Position numbers and translations under genes: made by a program. From contig JAWKQM010000017.1 of assembly GCA_041390145.1 (NCBI GenBank), positions 1 to 44,071 of the forward strand: DNA of 44,071 nucleotides, read 5' to 3'. This DNA comes from Gemmatimonadales bacterium (GTDB lineage Bacteria; Gemmatimonadota; Gemmatimonadetes; Gemmatimonadales; GWC2-71-9). Below the pieces are notes generated by a model. It was not told where the DNA came from. It worked only from the letters and a program-made list of their open reading frames with translations, and ran no database searches. Below are positions 1 to 7,691 of the stretch, one piece after another; the stretch's first letter is position 1; each line of letters starts with the position of its first letter.

Positions 1-826
1 GCCCCTTGGCCGCCCCTTCACTGGCCAGCACCACCGCCGCGGCGCCGTCGCAGATGCCGGAGGCGTTCCCCGCCGTCACTACGCCGTCCTTCTTGAAGTA
101 AGGCGCCAGCTTGGCCAGCCCCTCGGCGGTCGTATCGGGACGCATGTGCTCATCGGCGCCCCACGGCTCGTCCTGCTTCGTCTTCCGGTTGCGAATCGGC
201 ACCGGCGCGAGTTCGTCGGCAAAGAAGCCGCCGTCCCACCCCGCCTTGGCGCGCTGCTGACTGGTGAGCGCATAGGCGTCCACCTCCGCGCGCGAAATCT
301 TGTACTTGTCCGCCAAATTCTCGGCGGTTTCCGCCATCGAGAACCCGCACTGCGGATCCTTGAGCGATTCCCAAAGGAGGTCCTCAAACGGCGGCGCCGG
401 CCCGAGGCGCAGCCCCCACCGCGCGCCGCGCACCACGTGCGGCGCCTGGCTCATCGATTCGGCGCCACCGGCGAGCACAATCTTCGACTCGCCAAGGAGA
501 ATCTGCTGGGCGCCCTGGATGATTGATTCGAAGCCGGAGCCGCAAAGGCGGTTGACCGTGACGGCGGGGGTCTCGATCGGGAGCCCGGCCCGGAGCGCCA
601 CGTGCCGCGCCAGATAGATGGCGTCGGCGCTGGTCTGGAGGGCGTTGCCAAAGACGACGTGATCCACCGTCGAGCCCTCAACCCCGGCCTTGATCAGGGC
701 GTGCTGGGCGGCGTAAACGCCGAGCGTGGTTGCGGTTAGGTCCTTGAGCGTGCCACCGAAACTGCCGAACCCCGTGCGGGACCCGGACAGGAAGAGGACA
801 TCGGATTGCTGGCCCTGCGTTTTCAT
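1..826 (-). CDS. Thiolase (acetyl-CoA C-acyltransferase), C-terminus cut by window edge
   Basis: Thiolases condense or cleave acyl-CoA at a nucleophilic cysteine, in beta-oxidation or acetoacetyl-CoA synthesis. The frame opens at ATG 826 (MKTQGQQSDVLFLSGSRTGF) and runs off the window, giving 275 codons of a family usually near 390-400. The thiolase N-domain is clear: the nucleophile is Cys95 in NRLCGSGFESI, followed by the AGGAESMSQAPH loop. The catalytic His and second Cys of the C-domain lie outside the window. It is the last visible gene of a minus-strand series, 85 bp below the NTF2-like gene with a hairpin between. Whether it is degradative (FadA-like) or biosynthetic (AtoB/PhaA-like) cannot be told from this part. 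Confidence 0.93.
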   Translation of the reverse strand, partial: MKTQGQQSDVLFLSGSRTGFGSFGGTLKDLTATTLGVYAAQHALIKAGVEGSTVDHVVFGNALQTSADAIYLARHVALRAGLPIETPAVTVNRLCGSGFESIIQGAQQILLGESKIVLAGGAESMSQAPHVVRGARWGLRLGPAPPFEDLLWESLKDPQCGFSMAETAENLADKYKISRAEVDAYALTSQQRAKAGWDGGFFADELAPVPIRNRKTKQDEPWGADEHMRPDTTAEGLAKLAPYFKKDGVVTAGNASGICDGAAAVVLASEGAAKG

Positions 827-847
827 TGCGGTGCCCTTCGTGAAAGA

Positions 848-885
848 GGGTCGGTCGAGAACCGAAAGATGTCCCCAACCGACCC
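848..885 (-). terminator. Possible terminator hairpin between NTF2-like and thiolase genes
   Basis: The arms GGGTCGGT (848-855) and ACCGACCC (878-885) form an 8-bp perfect stem with a 22-nt loop. On the minus strand the stem is followed by TCTTTC. The long loop and weak T-run make this a modest candidate; it could equally be an operator for the thiolase gene. Confidence 0.35.
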
Positions 886-911
886 CCCGTTCAAGGAAGG
901 CGCGCCGGATG

Positions 912-1373
912 CTATTGGGTGGGTGGAGGGGGGTGCCACATGTCGTAGAGAATCTTCCACGCGCCGTTCGATGCTCGTGCCCAGGCCACCATGTACCGCC
1001 CGGAGGCGGTCGAGGCCTCCTTGCCGTCGCGCTGGCCGGTACTCGTCCACGTGCCGACATCGACCGCCAGGTCTCCCTCGATCTGCAGGTGTTCGATGGT
1101 CAGCACATGCGAGATCTGCCGGTATCCCGGCGGCCACCGGAAGTAGTGCGCGATGGCGGCGGGGCCGACGATGTCCCGGTTGGCAGGAAAGGCGATCGCC
1201 GAATCGGCGTAGGCCCGCGCCAGGGCAAGGGTGTCATTCCGCACGTAGGCGGCCGAAAAGGCGCGGGCCGCCGCGGCGATGGCGGTACTGTCCGCGGCGT
1301 ATGTTGACTGCGCCGACAGGCCCACCGGCGCGATGGCGGTGATCGCGATGATCACCGCCCACCTGGTGCTCAC
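912..1373 (-). CDS. Exported NTF2-like (SnoaL/DUF4440-type) protein
   Basis: A 153-residue protein. Residues 1-23 (MSTRWAVIIAITAIAPVGLS, then AQS) form a Sec signal peptide, so it should act outside the cytoplasm. The rest fits the NTF2-like cone fold: an AARAFSAAYVRNDTLALARAYADSAI helix pair, then strands ending in the typical G.W.I..D.W (GAWKILYDMW). Members include ligand-binding proteins and isomerases; no catalytic residues can be assigned here. GTG at 1373 is chosen because it overlaps the stop of the preceding GlsB-type gene as GTGA, which implies translational coupling. An upstream extension would run through that gene. Confidence 0.75.
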   Translation of the reverse strand: MSTRWAVIIAITAIAPVGLSAQSTYAADSTAIAAAARAFSAAYVRNDTLALARAYADSAIAFPANRDIVGPAAIAHYFRWPPGYRQISHVLTIEHLQIEGDLAVDVGTWTSTGQRDGKEASTASGRYMVAWARASNGAWKILYDMWHPPPPTQ

Positions 1374-1612
1374 GCCTTCTTGAAGAGTCGGATGACGAAC
1401 AACAGGATCACGGCACCGGCGGTCGCGCTGATCAGCGTGCCGATGATGCCCACCGGCAGGAATCCGAGCATCCCGAAGATCCATCCGCCCAGCCAGGCGC
1501 CGACGACACCGACCACCAGGTCGCCGAGCAGGCCGAATCCTTTGCCCTTCATGATCTTGCCGGCCAGAAATCCCGCCAGGATGCCGACGACGAGAAAGAC
1601 GATGATGCCCAT
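1370..1612 (-). CDS. GlsB/YeaQ/YmgE family small membrane protein
   Basis: An 80-residue protein of the transglycosylase-associated/GlsB family, known as stress-induced small inner-membrane proteins of unclear mechanism. Three hydrophobic segments rich in glycine are visible (1-18, 29-50, 52-75), with the family features GILAGFLAGKIMKGKGFG and a basic end (RLFKKA). ATG 1612 is preceded by GAGGAGG about five bases upstream, a strong ribosome site. The stop overlaps the GTG of the exported NTF2-like gene. TMEM175-like and MMPL genes lie upstream on the same strand, so this looks like an envelope-related run. Confidence 0.88.
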   Translation of the reverse strand: MGIIVFLVVGILAGFLAGKIMKGKGFGLLGDLVVGVVGAWLGGWIFGMLGFLPVGIIGTLISATAGAVILLFVIRLFKKA

Positions 1613-1674
1613 GGAACCTCCTCAGGGTGGAAAGGGCCTGCGAGTGTGCGACGTCTGTACAGCGATGAGGGCGG

Positions 1675-2250
1675 TCACGGCGTCAGGACCCGCTCGATGC
1701 GCCGATCGGGGACCAGCCAGATCAGGGCCACTGTGATGAAGGCGGTGCCTGCCATCCAGACCTGGAAGAATGAAGCGACTATTCCGATGACGTACAATGC
1801 CATCGAGATGTTTCCCTTCCGGTCCTCGCCGATGGCGCGCGCCAGGGTGGAGTCGGGTCCCTCGATGCGGAGCGCGGCGCGGACCATGATCGTGTAGGCG
1901 ATGGCGGCCATCAGAAGCACGAAGCCGTAGAGCGCCACCGGCGCGGGGGCAAAGTGGTTCTCGCCCATCCATCCGGTCACGAAGGGGACCAGCGAGAGCC
2001 AGAACAGGAGATGGAGATTTGCCCACAGCAGCGGCCCGCTGACCCGGTGCATGGCGTGCATCATGTGGTGGTGATTGTTCCAGTAGATGCCGAGGTAGAT
2101 GAAACTGAGCACGTAGCTGAGGAAGACAGGAGTCAACGGACGCAGCGCGGCGAAGTCCGCGCCATGTGGCACCTTCATCTCCAGCACCATGATGGTGATG
2201 ATGATGGCCAGCACGCCATCGCTGAAGGCCTCGAGTCGTCCCGTCGTCAT
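1675..2250 (-). CDS. TMEM175-family (DUF1211) potassium-channel-like membrane protein
   Basis: A 191-residue, six-helix membrane protein. The TMEM175 signature RxxxFSD is present as RLEAFSD (residues 5-11) at the start of the first helix, followed by GVLAIIITIMVLEMK. Helix 2-3 residues (YLGIYWNNHHHMMH) also match the family. Bacterial TMEM175 proteins form tetrameric K+-permeable channels; eukaryotic ones carry two copies of the domain. ATG 2250 has GGGAG just upstream and overlaps the MMPL stop as ATGA, fixing the start against a longer frame that extends into the MMPL gene. No regulatory domain is visible. Confidence 0.88.
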   Translation of the reverse strand: MTTGRLEAFSDGVLAIIITIMVLEMKVPHGADFAALRPLTPVFLSYVLSFIYLGIYWNNHHHMMHAMHRVSGPLLWANLHLLFWLSLVPFVTGWMGENHFAPAPVALYGFVLLMAAIAYTIMVRAALRIEGPDSTLARAIGEDRKGNISMALYVIGIVASFFQVWMAGTAFITVALIWLVPDRRIERVLTP

Positions 2251-4478
2251 GATGCTCCCTTTCCGGGCCACCAGTTCCACCGTCCGGCGAGCTGCAGGAG
2301 GGCTGGACCGATGGCGAGGCGAACCAGTGTGGCGTCGAAGAGGACCGCGGCGGCCAGGGCAAAGCCAAGCATCTTCGTGGGCAGGAAGCTCCCCATGGCA
2401 AAGGCGCCGAAGACCACGATCATAATCGCGGCGGCGCTGGTAATCACGCTCCCCGTGGTGACCAGGCCGCGGGCAATGGCGGCGCGTTCGTCCAGTCCGC
2501 TGGCGCGCGCTTCGGCCACACGTGCAATCAGGAACACCTCGTAGTCCATCCCGATCCCGAACACGGCGCAGAATACCAGGATCGGAAGGGTGGGGAAGAC
2601 CGCGTCCAGAGGGTGCGTCAGCCCGACCAGGCTGGCCCCCACGCCATGCTGGAAGACGACAACTACGGCGCCACACGCAGCCGCCACTGTCAGCAGGTTC
2701 ATGGCAATCGCCTTGAGCGGGACCAGAACCGAGCGGAAGCTCAGGAACAGCGCCACGAAGGTGAAGAGGAGCACCAGCGCCACGATCGGCCAGAAGTAGC
2801 CCTCGAGGACGTCCTCGTAATCCACGTTGAAGGCGGGGAATCCGCCGACCACGAGCCGCGCGCCCGGCATGCCGGTGATGTCCGCCGCGTCGGCAAGGCG
2901 GATGGTACGCACCAGCGCCATCGCGTCCGTCGGGAGCAGCCCCTCACGGGGAATCGCCTCCGCCAGGACCATCGTGGAGTCCGCGCTGATGAACTCGGCA
3001 AGGACAGTGTCGGGGGTGAAGGCGCGCACCGCCGCCCGTGACGTATTGTCCACCGATGTCGGGAGCGACCGCACCCGGCCGACTCGCGGGTCGGTCTCGA
3101 GGTAGGTACTGAGTCGCATCGTCGCTGCCCAGCCAGCCTTCGACAGCGCGGTGGTCGTGTCCGGAAGGATCATGACCACCCGCACCATCTGCAGGACGCC
3201 ACTCCGTCCGAATCGGCCCATGTCGCTGAATCCCTGCGCCGCCTCCGCCTCGGGCGGGAGCCAGTCGCCGCTCGGCAGTCCGATGTGAATCCGGCGGACC
3301 TGCCAAGTGAGAAGCAGGAGCGGGATGGAGGCGACAATGAGGACCGTCCACGGCCGGACCGTGACGAACGCCGCCCAGCGTTCCCAGCGGCGGTTGGCCT
3401 TCGCCAGGCGCGACGCGGCCTTCGCCCCCATCGGGCCGACCCAACGGTCCAGCCACGTCAGGACGGCGGGCAGGAGGGTCGTCGCCACGAGCACCGACAT
3501 CGCCGCCACGAGGAGCCCCGCAGCGCCGACGGATTGCAGCTCGTCAACCGGAATCACCAGGAGGGCGGCAAACCCGATGGCGACCGTGGCGCCGGAGAGG
3601 GCGACCGTTCGTCCGGCCGTGGAGACGGAGAGTGCGGCGGCCGGCTCGGAGTCCATGCCGTCTCGCCGCGCCTCCCGCAAGCGACTCACGATGAGGAGGG
3701 CGTAGTCGATGCCGAGCGCCAGGCCGAGCAGGGAGGCGATGGTGGGGAAGAGCAGCGAGACCGGTATCAGGGCGGCGAGGATCGCCCCGATGCCCAGGGT
3801 GACCGAGACCGCGAGCATCGATGCCCCGATCGGCAGCGCGGCGGCCACCAGTCCCCCGAAGGCCAGCAGCAGGAGCACCCCCACGACCGGGAGCGCACGG
3901 GACTCCGCCAGGTGCACGTCGGCGCTGCTGGCCCGTTTCAGGTCGACGTTGAGCGGATCCTCGCCGGTCCAACGCAGCACGAGGCTGGGGTGAGCTTGTC
4001 GGAGCCGCCGCGCGACCGGCGCCGTGGAGGCGCGCAGGGCGGCGACTTCGCCGTCGATATCGGGTTCCGTGGCTGCGATTCCGACAACCACGATGGCGCC
4101 GCTGCTGTCGCCGCTGACCAGCATCGTGTCGGTGGAGGTCAGCGGCGAGAGCACGCCGGTCACCATCGGGAGCGTATCGATGCTCGCGACGATCTCGGCA
4201 AGCGCAGCGCGGGTGCCACTGTCGCGCAAGTTCAGCCCGCTGGCCGCCAGGATACCGTACCGGGCAAAGCGGGAGTTGAAGTGTTCCTGCAGCAAGTCCA
4301 CCAGCTGTTCGGATTCGCTGTCCAGGATGCGACCGGCCGGCACCAGCCGATGGTCGAGATGGCGCCCGATGGGGATGATCGCCAGCCCCAGACAGATCCA
4401 GGCGAGCGTGATCCAGCGCCGATGCCGGACGATGGCGGGCCCGACCGATCCGACCTGGTGCGCAGGCGCCTCGATCAC
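2247..4478 (-). CDS. MMPL-family RND transporter
   Basis: A 743-residue proton-driven exporter of the MMPL branch of RND transporters, which move lipids or hydrophobic compounds across the inner membrane. It has the expected two repeats: TM1 (22-38) with a periplasmic domain, then five helices including LGLALGIDYALLIVSRL (Asp258-Tyr259), and a second half with FGIGMDYEVFLIARV near residue 640. Asp-Tyr pairs in these helices form the proton relay in MmpL3. Length matches YdfJ/MmpL-type proteins rather than the hopanoid HpnN group. It is translationally coupled (ATGA) to the TMEM175-like gene. The cargo is unknown; no adaptor or outer-membrane partner is adjacent. Confidence 0.9.
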   Translation of the reverse strand: MIEAPAHQVGSVGPAIVRHRRWITLAWICLGLAIIPIGRHLDHRLVPAGRILDSESEQLVDLLQEHFNSRFARYGILAASGLNLRDSGTRAALAEIVASIDTLPMVTGVLSPLTSTDTMLVSGDSSGAIVVVGIAATEPDIDGEVAALRASTAPVARRLRQAHPSLVLRWTGEDPLNVDLKRASSADVHLAESRALPVVGVLLLLAFGGLVAAALPIGASMLAVSVTLGIGAILAALIPVSLLFPTIASLLGLALGIDYALLIVSRLREARRDGMDSEPAAALSVSTAGRTVALSGATVAIGFAALLVIPVDELQSVGAAGLLVAAMSVLVATTLLPAVLTWLDRWVGPMGAKAASRLAKANRRWERWAAFVTVRPWTVLIVASIPLLLLTWQVRRIHIGLPSGDWLPPEAEAAQGFSDMGRFGRSGVLQMVRVVMILPDTTTALSKAGWAATMRLSTYLETDPRVGRVRSLPTSVDNTSRAAVRAFTPDTVLAEFISADSTMVLAEAIPREGLLPTDAMALVRTIRLADAADITGMPGARLVVGGFPAFNVDYEDVLEGYFWPIVALVLLFTFVALFLSFRSVLVPLKAIAMNLLTVAAACGAVVVVFQHGVGASLVGLTHPLDAVFPTLPILVFCAVFGIGMDYEVFLIARVAEARASGLDERAAIARGLVTTGSVITSAAAIMIVVFGAFAMGSFLPTKMLGFALAAAVLFDATLVRLAIGPALLQLAGRWNWWPGKGAS

Positions 4479-4532
4479 CGCGGGGCGTGCAGGTTGGAGT
4501 AGCGGGCTGCGGGCCCGCCGGGGTGCACTCGA

Positions 4533-4979
4533 CTACCTGGACTTCGGGGCGTTGTCGCCGCGGACCGTGACCTCGAGCCGGACTGCCCGGCCGGACTGGG
4601 CGCCGGTCACCCAGACGTTGTACTCGCCGCTGGTGGTGGCGCGGATTTCCCAGGTGCTGCCCCCCTGTACCCCACCGCTCATGAGCTGACCGACGTAGGG
4701 CGACTGCGTTCCCGACATCCGCGGCCTGAGCTGCAGCTGAATTCCACCGACATCGGTCGTGGCGTTGTACCGGCAGCCGGCGACGAGGTCGATCCGGGCC
4801 CGTTCACCCGTGGAGGTGAATTCGGTGGAGAGGACGGTGGTTCCAACTGCAATGGGGCAGCTGGTGGCACTGACCTGCTCGGCGTCGCTGGCGGGAGCAG
4901 GCGCCGCTGAGGTGCTGGCCTGTTGCCCGGAGCTGCAAGCCCCGAGCAGGACAAGGAAGGCAAGGTATGCGGTGCGCAT
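4533..4979 (-). CDS. Small putative lipoprotein, unknown function
   Basis: A 148-residue protein. MRTAYLAFLVLLGACSSG has a lipobox (LGAC, Cys15), predicting a membrane-anchored lipoprotein. A low-complexity Ser/Ala/Pro linker follows, then a beta-rich domain (about 45-148) with GSTWEIRATTSGEYNVWVTG, reminiscent of secreted PPC-like sandwich domains, though I do not assign it to a family. Two further cysteines (SCPI and GCRYN) could pair. The start at 4979 places the signal peptide correctly; a longer frame to 5096 would bury it. A perfect inverted repeat (5017-5033) sits about 40 bp upstream. Confidence 0.75.
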   Translation of the reverse strand: MRTAYLAFLVLLGACSSGQQASTSAAPAPASDAEQVSATSCPIAVGTTVLSTEFTSTGERARIDLVAGCRYNATTDVGGIQLQLRPRMSGTQSPYVGQLMSGGVQGGSTWEIRATTSGEYNVWVTGAQSGRAVRLEVTVRGDNAPKSR

Positions 4980-5016
4980 CGGTGACTCCGGCAGGGAGTG
5001 AGGGTTGAAGACTCTA

Positions 5017-5033
5017 AGGTACTTTACGTACCT
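5017..5033. promoter_or_regulatory. Inverted repeat AGGTAC-N5-GTACCT between divergent genes
   Basis: A perfect 6-5-6 palindrome 38 bp upstream of the lipoprotein gene (minus strand) and about 90 bp upstream of the microprotein/heme oxygenase unit (plus). Its position in the only divergent spacer here suggests a repressor or activator site. No regulator family can be assigned from the sequence. Confidence 0.35.
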
Positions 5034-5058
5034 GTCATGCGTGTGACGAGGGCGCGGC

Positions 5059-5087
5059 TTGACAGGACCTGAGAAATGTGACAAACT
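5059..5087 (+). promoter_or_regulatory. Weak sigma70-like promoter for the microprotein/heme oxygenase unit
   Basis: TTGACA (5059-5064) is a perfect -35. A 17-bp spacer leads to CAAACT (5082-5087), which matches the -10 at the important second A and final T. The spacer and downstream 40 bp are much more AT-rich than the surroundings, as expected of a promoter. The Fur-like palindrome lies just downstream, where a bound repressor would block transcription. Confidence 0.4.
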
Positions 5088-5107
5088 TTGTTGCAATTCA
5101 ATCTATT

Positions 5108-5122
5108 TGAGAGTGACTCTCA
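5108..5122. promoter_or_regulatory. Fur-box-like 7-1-7 palindrome upstream of heme oxygenase
   Basis: TGAGAGT-G-ACTCTCA is a perfect 7-1-7 palindrome. The Fur consensus (TGATAAT-N-ATTATCA) has the same geometry and matches at five of seven positions per arm. Heme oxygenases are commonly iron-regulated, so context supports Fur-family control. It ends three bases before the ATG of the 36-residue frame, so a bound protein could also cover that start. Confidence 0.55.
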
Positions 5123-5125
5123 TTT

Positions 5126-5236
5126 ATGCAATTGCGGCCCTTTCTCGCCAAACTTGGATTGGTCGGCACGCTCTTCTTCCTCGTCAAGGGGCTCATGTGG
5201 CTCATCATTCCGGCGCTCATCATGGCGCTCCAGTAG
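5126..5236 (+). CDS. Putative 36-residue single-span membrane microprotein
   Basis: A short frame, ATG 5126 to TAG 5236, encoding MQLRPFLAKLGLVGTLFFLV, then KGLMWLIIPALIMALQ. A basic N-terminus (R4, K9) precedes a hydrophobic stretch with one lysine, as in small inner-membrane peptides. It lies between the Fur-like palindrome and the heme oxygenase start, 20 bp from the latter, so both would share a transcript. There is no good Shine-Dalgarno; the palindrome occupies that place, so translation may be weak or leaderless. I know no function. It could be a leader peptide rather than a stable protein. Confidence 0.5.
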   Translation: MQLRPFLAKLGLVGTLFFLVKGLMWLIIPALIMALQ

Positions 5237-5256
5237 ACAGCGACCGGGCAGGCACC

Positions 5257-5880
5257 ATGCTCACCCTCCGGGAGAGCACGGCGAGCCACCACCGCCGGGC
5301 CGAGCAGCACGAGTTCCAGCGAGAGTTTGTGCGGGGCACTCTCCCACGGGAACTCTATCTCCGCTGGTTGGGCCAACTGCTCCACATCCACACGGCCCTC
5401 GAGACGCACCTCGATGGGCTGGTCAAGCAACATCCCGAACTCAAGACGGTGTTCGACGACACACGGCGAAAGGTCGGTCCGCTCCGGAAGGACCTCGCCT
5501 TCAACGGGGCGGCCGCCGACCAGCCGGCGCTCCCCGCGGCCAGGGCCATGCTCGCGTGGATGGATACCCTTGCCAAGACCGAGCCGCTCGCGTTGCTCGG
5601 CGTGCTCTATGTCCTTGAAGGAAGCACCAACGGGTCGAAGTTCATCGCGCGAAAGGTGCGCCCGGCCTATGGCCTGCCAGCCTCCGGCGATGGCACCGCC
5701 TACCTCGATCCCTACGGTGATGCGCAGCCGGCGCGCTGGCAGGAGTTCAAGTCAGCCATGGATGCGCTGCACCTGCCCGCCACAGACGTCGAACCGATCG
5801 TCACAGCGGCCCAGCACACCTTCGATGCGATCCGCGAACTGGGCGCCGAGCTCCTCGGGACCAACGTGGCCCCGGCGTAG
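5257..5880 (+). CDS. Biliverdin-producing heme oxygenase
   Basis: A 207-residue cytosolic protein of the heme oxygenase fold, which opens heme to biliverdin, Fe2+ and CO. The proximal-ligand region is seen in LRESTASHHRRAE (His12 with Glu16 in the usual HxxxE spacing). The distal helix has the family's YVLEGSTNGSKFI. Length fits bacterial HemO/BphO proteins. Start at 5257 is chosen because homologous sequence begins at MLTLREST; the frame stays open upstream but that part does not resemble the family. With the Fur-like site it is best read as iron acquisition from heme. No bacteriophytochrome gene is nearby, so a chromophore role is less likely. Confidence 0.9.
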   Translation: MLTLRESTASHHRRAEQHEFQREFVRGTLPRELYLRWLGQLLHIHTALETHLDGLVKQHPELKTVFDDTRRKVGPLRKDLAFNGAAADQPALPAARAMLAWMDTLAKTEPLALLGVLYVLEGSTNGSKFIARKVRPAYGLPASGDGTAYLDPYGDAQPARWQEFKSAMDALHLPATDVEPIVTAAQHTFDAIRELGAELLGTNVAPA

Positions 5881-5895
5881 TCGCAGCAGAACGGC

Positions 5896-6609
5896 CTACT
5901 GCAGGGATCCGAAAAAGAACTCCAGGGACACACCCGCGACGTTGAGATGGGGGGTGTCGCAGGTGGTGCAGTTCTGGCGCAGATAGTAAGTGTCCAGGAC
6001 CCACTTGTCCTTGTATGGCCACTGAATGCCGATGCTGTACTGCTGTTCGTTCCAGGAATCCTTCGCCCAGTCGTAGAACACCTCTGCCGACAGGTAGGGG
6101 GAGTATCGGAAGGCATGGTGGCGCAGGTCCGCCTCCAGACGCAACCGGTTCCGGTACCGGCTGGAATAGGTGCCGTTCACCCACCGAAACTCAAAGCGGT
6201 TCCGGTCTTCGATGAGGATGGCGTCGCTGGGGCGATGCCGCCCCGTCGCCTGCGCCTTGAGCCGGTTTTCGTACTTGGGGGACGAGGATCCCTGCGTGTC
6301 CAGGTATTCGTACCCGATTCCGAAGACGTAGGCATGCTCTTTGGATGGGTCGATGTTGGTCAGGTGGGTTCGCATGATTCGCTTGACCTGGTAGCTCAGG
6401 TCGGTCCCGAAATTCCACTGCCTGGTCGGGTAGCCTTCCTCATTCTTGAGCTGCGCGTATACAGTCTGGCTCAGCCCGGAGGGCCCCTGATATCGTGCGG
6501 ACAGCTCGGGCCAGAACTCTCCCACGGTGGTGGGATCCTGCCCGAACGCTCGCGAACACACCACCATCGAAAGCAGCGCGACCACCGACACCACGGCACG
6601 AGCCGGCAT
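5896..6609 (-). CDS. DUF2490 outer-membrane beta-barrel protein
   Basis: A 237-residue protein with a signal peptide (MPARAVVSVVALLSMVVCSRA, residues 1-21). After that it shows alternating aromatic/hydrophobic strands typical of a small outer-membrane barrel: QWNFGTDLSYQVKR, YVFGIGYEYLDT, NRFEFRWVNG, RYRNRLRLEAD, VLDTYYLRQN. The pattern fits DUF2490. The C-terminus (GVSLEFFFGSLQ) is a near-canonical aromatic barrel end. Its role is unknown. A CTTC cysteine pair sits in a late loop. It lies 14 bp below the dehydrogenase gene on the same strand and may be co-transcribed, although no functional link is evident. Confidence 0.75.
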   Translation of the reverse strand: MPARAVVSVVALLSMVVCSRAFGQDPTTVGEFWPELSARYQGPSGLSQTVYAQLKNEEGYPTRQWNFGTDLSYQVKRIMRTHLTNIDPSKEHAYVFGIGYEYLDTQGSSSPKYENRLKAQATGRHRPSDAILIEDRNRFEFRWVNGTYSSRYRNRLRLEADLRHHAFRYSPYLSAEVFYDWAKDSWNEQQYSIGIQWPYKDKWVLDTYYLRQNCTTCDTPHLNVAGVSLEFFFGSLQ

Positions 6610-6623
6610 GCTGATGGCCCCGC

Positions 6624-7691
6624 TCAGGCGAGTGCGCTCATCAGTGCGGCGGCCACTTCGGTCGTCGATCCGGTGCCGCCGAGATCCGGAGTGAGCGGTC
6701 CGCTCGCCACGACACGTTCCACCGCTCGTTCCAGCTTTGCCGCTCCCGCCGCACATCCCAATTGGTCCAGCATGAGCGCCCCGGTCAGCACGGTGGCCAT
6801 CGGATTGGCGACTCCCTTCCCGACCAGCGGCGGGGCCGATCCGTGCACCGGTTCGTACAGCCCCGCGCGTCCCGGGTGGAGGTTGGCGCTCGCCGCGATC
6901 CCGAGCCCGCCGATCAGTCCCGCGCCGAGGTCGGAGAGAATGTCGCCATAGAGGTTGGTGGTGACGATGACCTGGAACCGCTCCGGTTCCCGGACCAGTT
7001 CGAGCGCCAGCGCGTCGACGTATCGATGCTCCCGCTGGATGCCGGGATACCGTTCCCCGATTTCTCCGAAAAGCCGTCCCCAGATGCGCTGGTAGGGGAT
7101 GGCGTTCGACTTGTCGCTCATCGTGACGCGCGTCTTGCCGTGCGCGGCGGCCCATTCGAACGCCGACTCGATGATTCGCGCGACGCCCCGGCGGGTGTTG
7201 ATCTCCTCGGAGACGTGGACCTCGTCGGGCGTGCCGATGCTCTCGGAGCGCCCCTTCCCGAGATACTGACCCTCCGTGTTCTCGCGAAAGATCACGAAGT
7301 CGATGGCGGTACTGCCGCCGTCGCTCCGGCGATCGGCGCGGAGCGGCGAGAGCTTCGGGTGGAAGAGCCGCGTGGGACGGAAGTTGATGTAGAGGTCGAG
7401 CCGGAACCGGAGCCCGAGGAGAATGTCGCGCGCATGCTCGTTGCCAGGCACCCGCGGATCGCCGAGCGCCCCGACCAGGATGCCGTCCACATCCTCGCGG
7501 AGGTGCTCGAAGGCCTCGTCGGGGAGGGTCTCACCAGTGCGCAGGTAGTGATCGGCGGAATAGGGGAGGCGCTCGACCTCGAACGCCAACCCTTCGGTGC
7601 GGGCCGCCGCTTCGATGATCGGCAGCGCCGCGTCGATGACCTCCGGGCCGATGCCGTCGCCGGCAATGATGGCGATCTTCGCTCGCGTCAC
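6624..7691 (-). CDS. Isocitrate/isopropylmalate dehydrogenase family protein
   Basis: A 355-residue NAD(P)-dependent beta-decarboxylating dehydrogenase. Catalytic elements are intact: FRENTEG (Arg136) with Tyr143, Lys194 in SDKSNAI, Asp226 in VDA, and Asp250/Asp254 in TTNLYGDILSDL for metal. LYEPVHGSAP (278-287) is the cofactor loop. The substrate loop (LRFRLDLYINFRPTRLF) looks more like tartrate- or homoisocitrate-type members than classical LeuB, so the substrate is open; no leuCD or other leucine genes are nearby. GTG 7691 is chosen: GGGAGGAG lies just upstream and the codon overlaps the zinc-ribbon gene's stop as GTGA. The family is usually a homodimer in the cytosol. Confidence 0.85.
   Translation of the reverse strand: MTRAKIAIIAGDGIGPEVIDAALPIIEAAARTEGLAFEVERLPYSADHYLRTGETLPDEAFEHLREDVDGILVGALGDPRVPGNEHARDILLGLRFRLDLYINFRPTRLFHPKLSPLRADRRSDGGSTAIDFVIFRENTEGQYLGKGRSESIGTPDEVHVSEEINTRRGVARIIESAFEWAAAHGKTRVTMSDKSNAIPYQRIWGRLFGEIGERYPGIQREHRYVDALALELVREPERFQVIVTTNLYGDILSDLGAGLIGGLGIAASANLHPGRAGLYEPVHGSAPPLVGKGVANPMATVLTGALMLDQLGCAAGAAKLERAVERVVASGPLTPDLGGTGSTTEVAAALMSALA

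Noticed and set aside
3285..4502. Plus-strand open frame of 405 codons
   Set aside because: Shadow of the MMPL transporter; composition is Arg/Gly/Asp/Gln with no hydrophobic core.
6624..7691. Naming the dehydrogenase leuB
   Set aside because: Catalytic residues fit the superfamily, but the substrate loop and the absence of leucine genes do not support isopropylmalate specifically.
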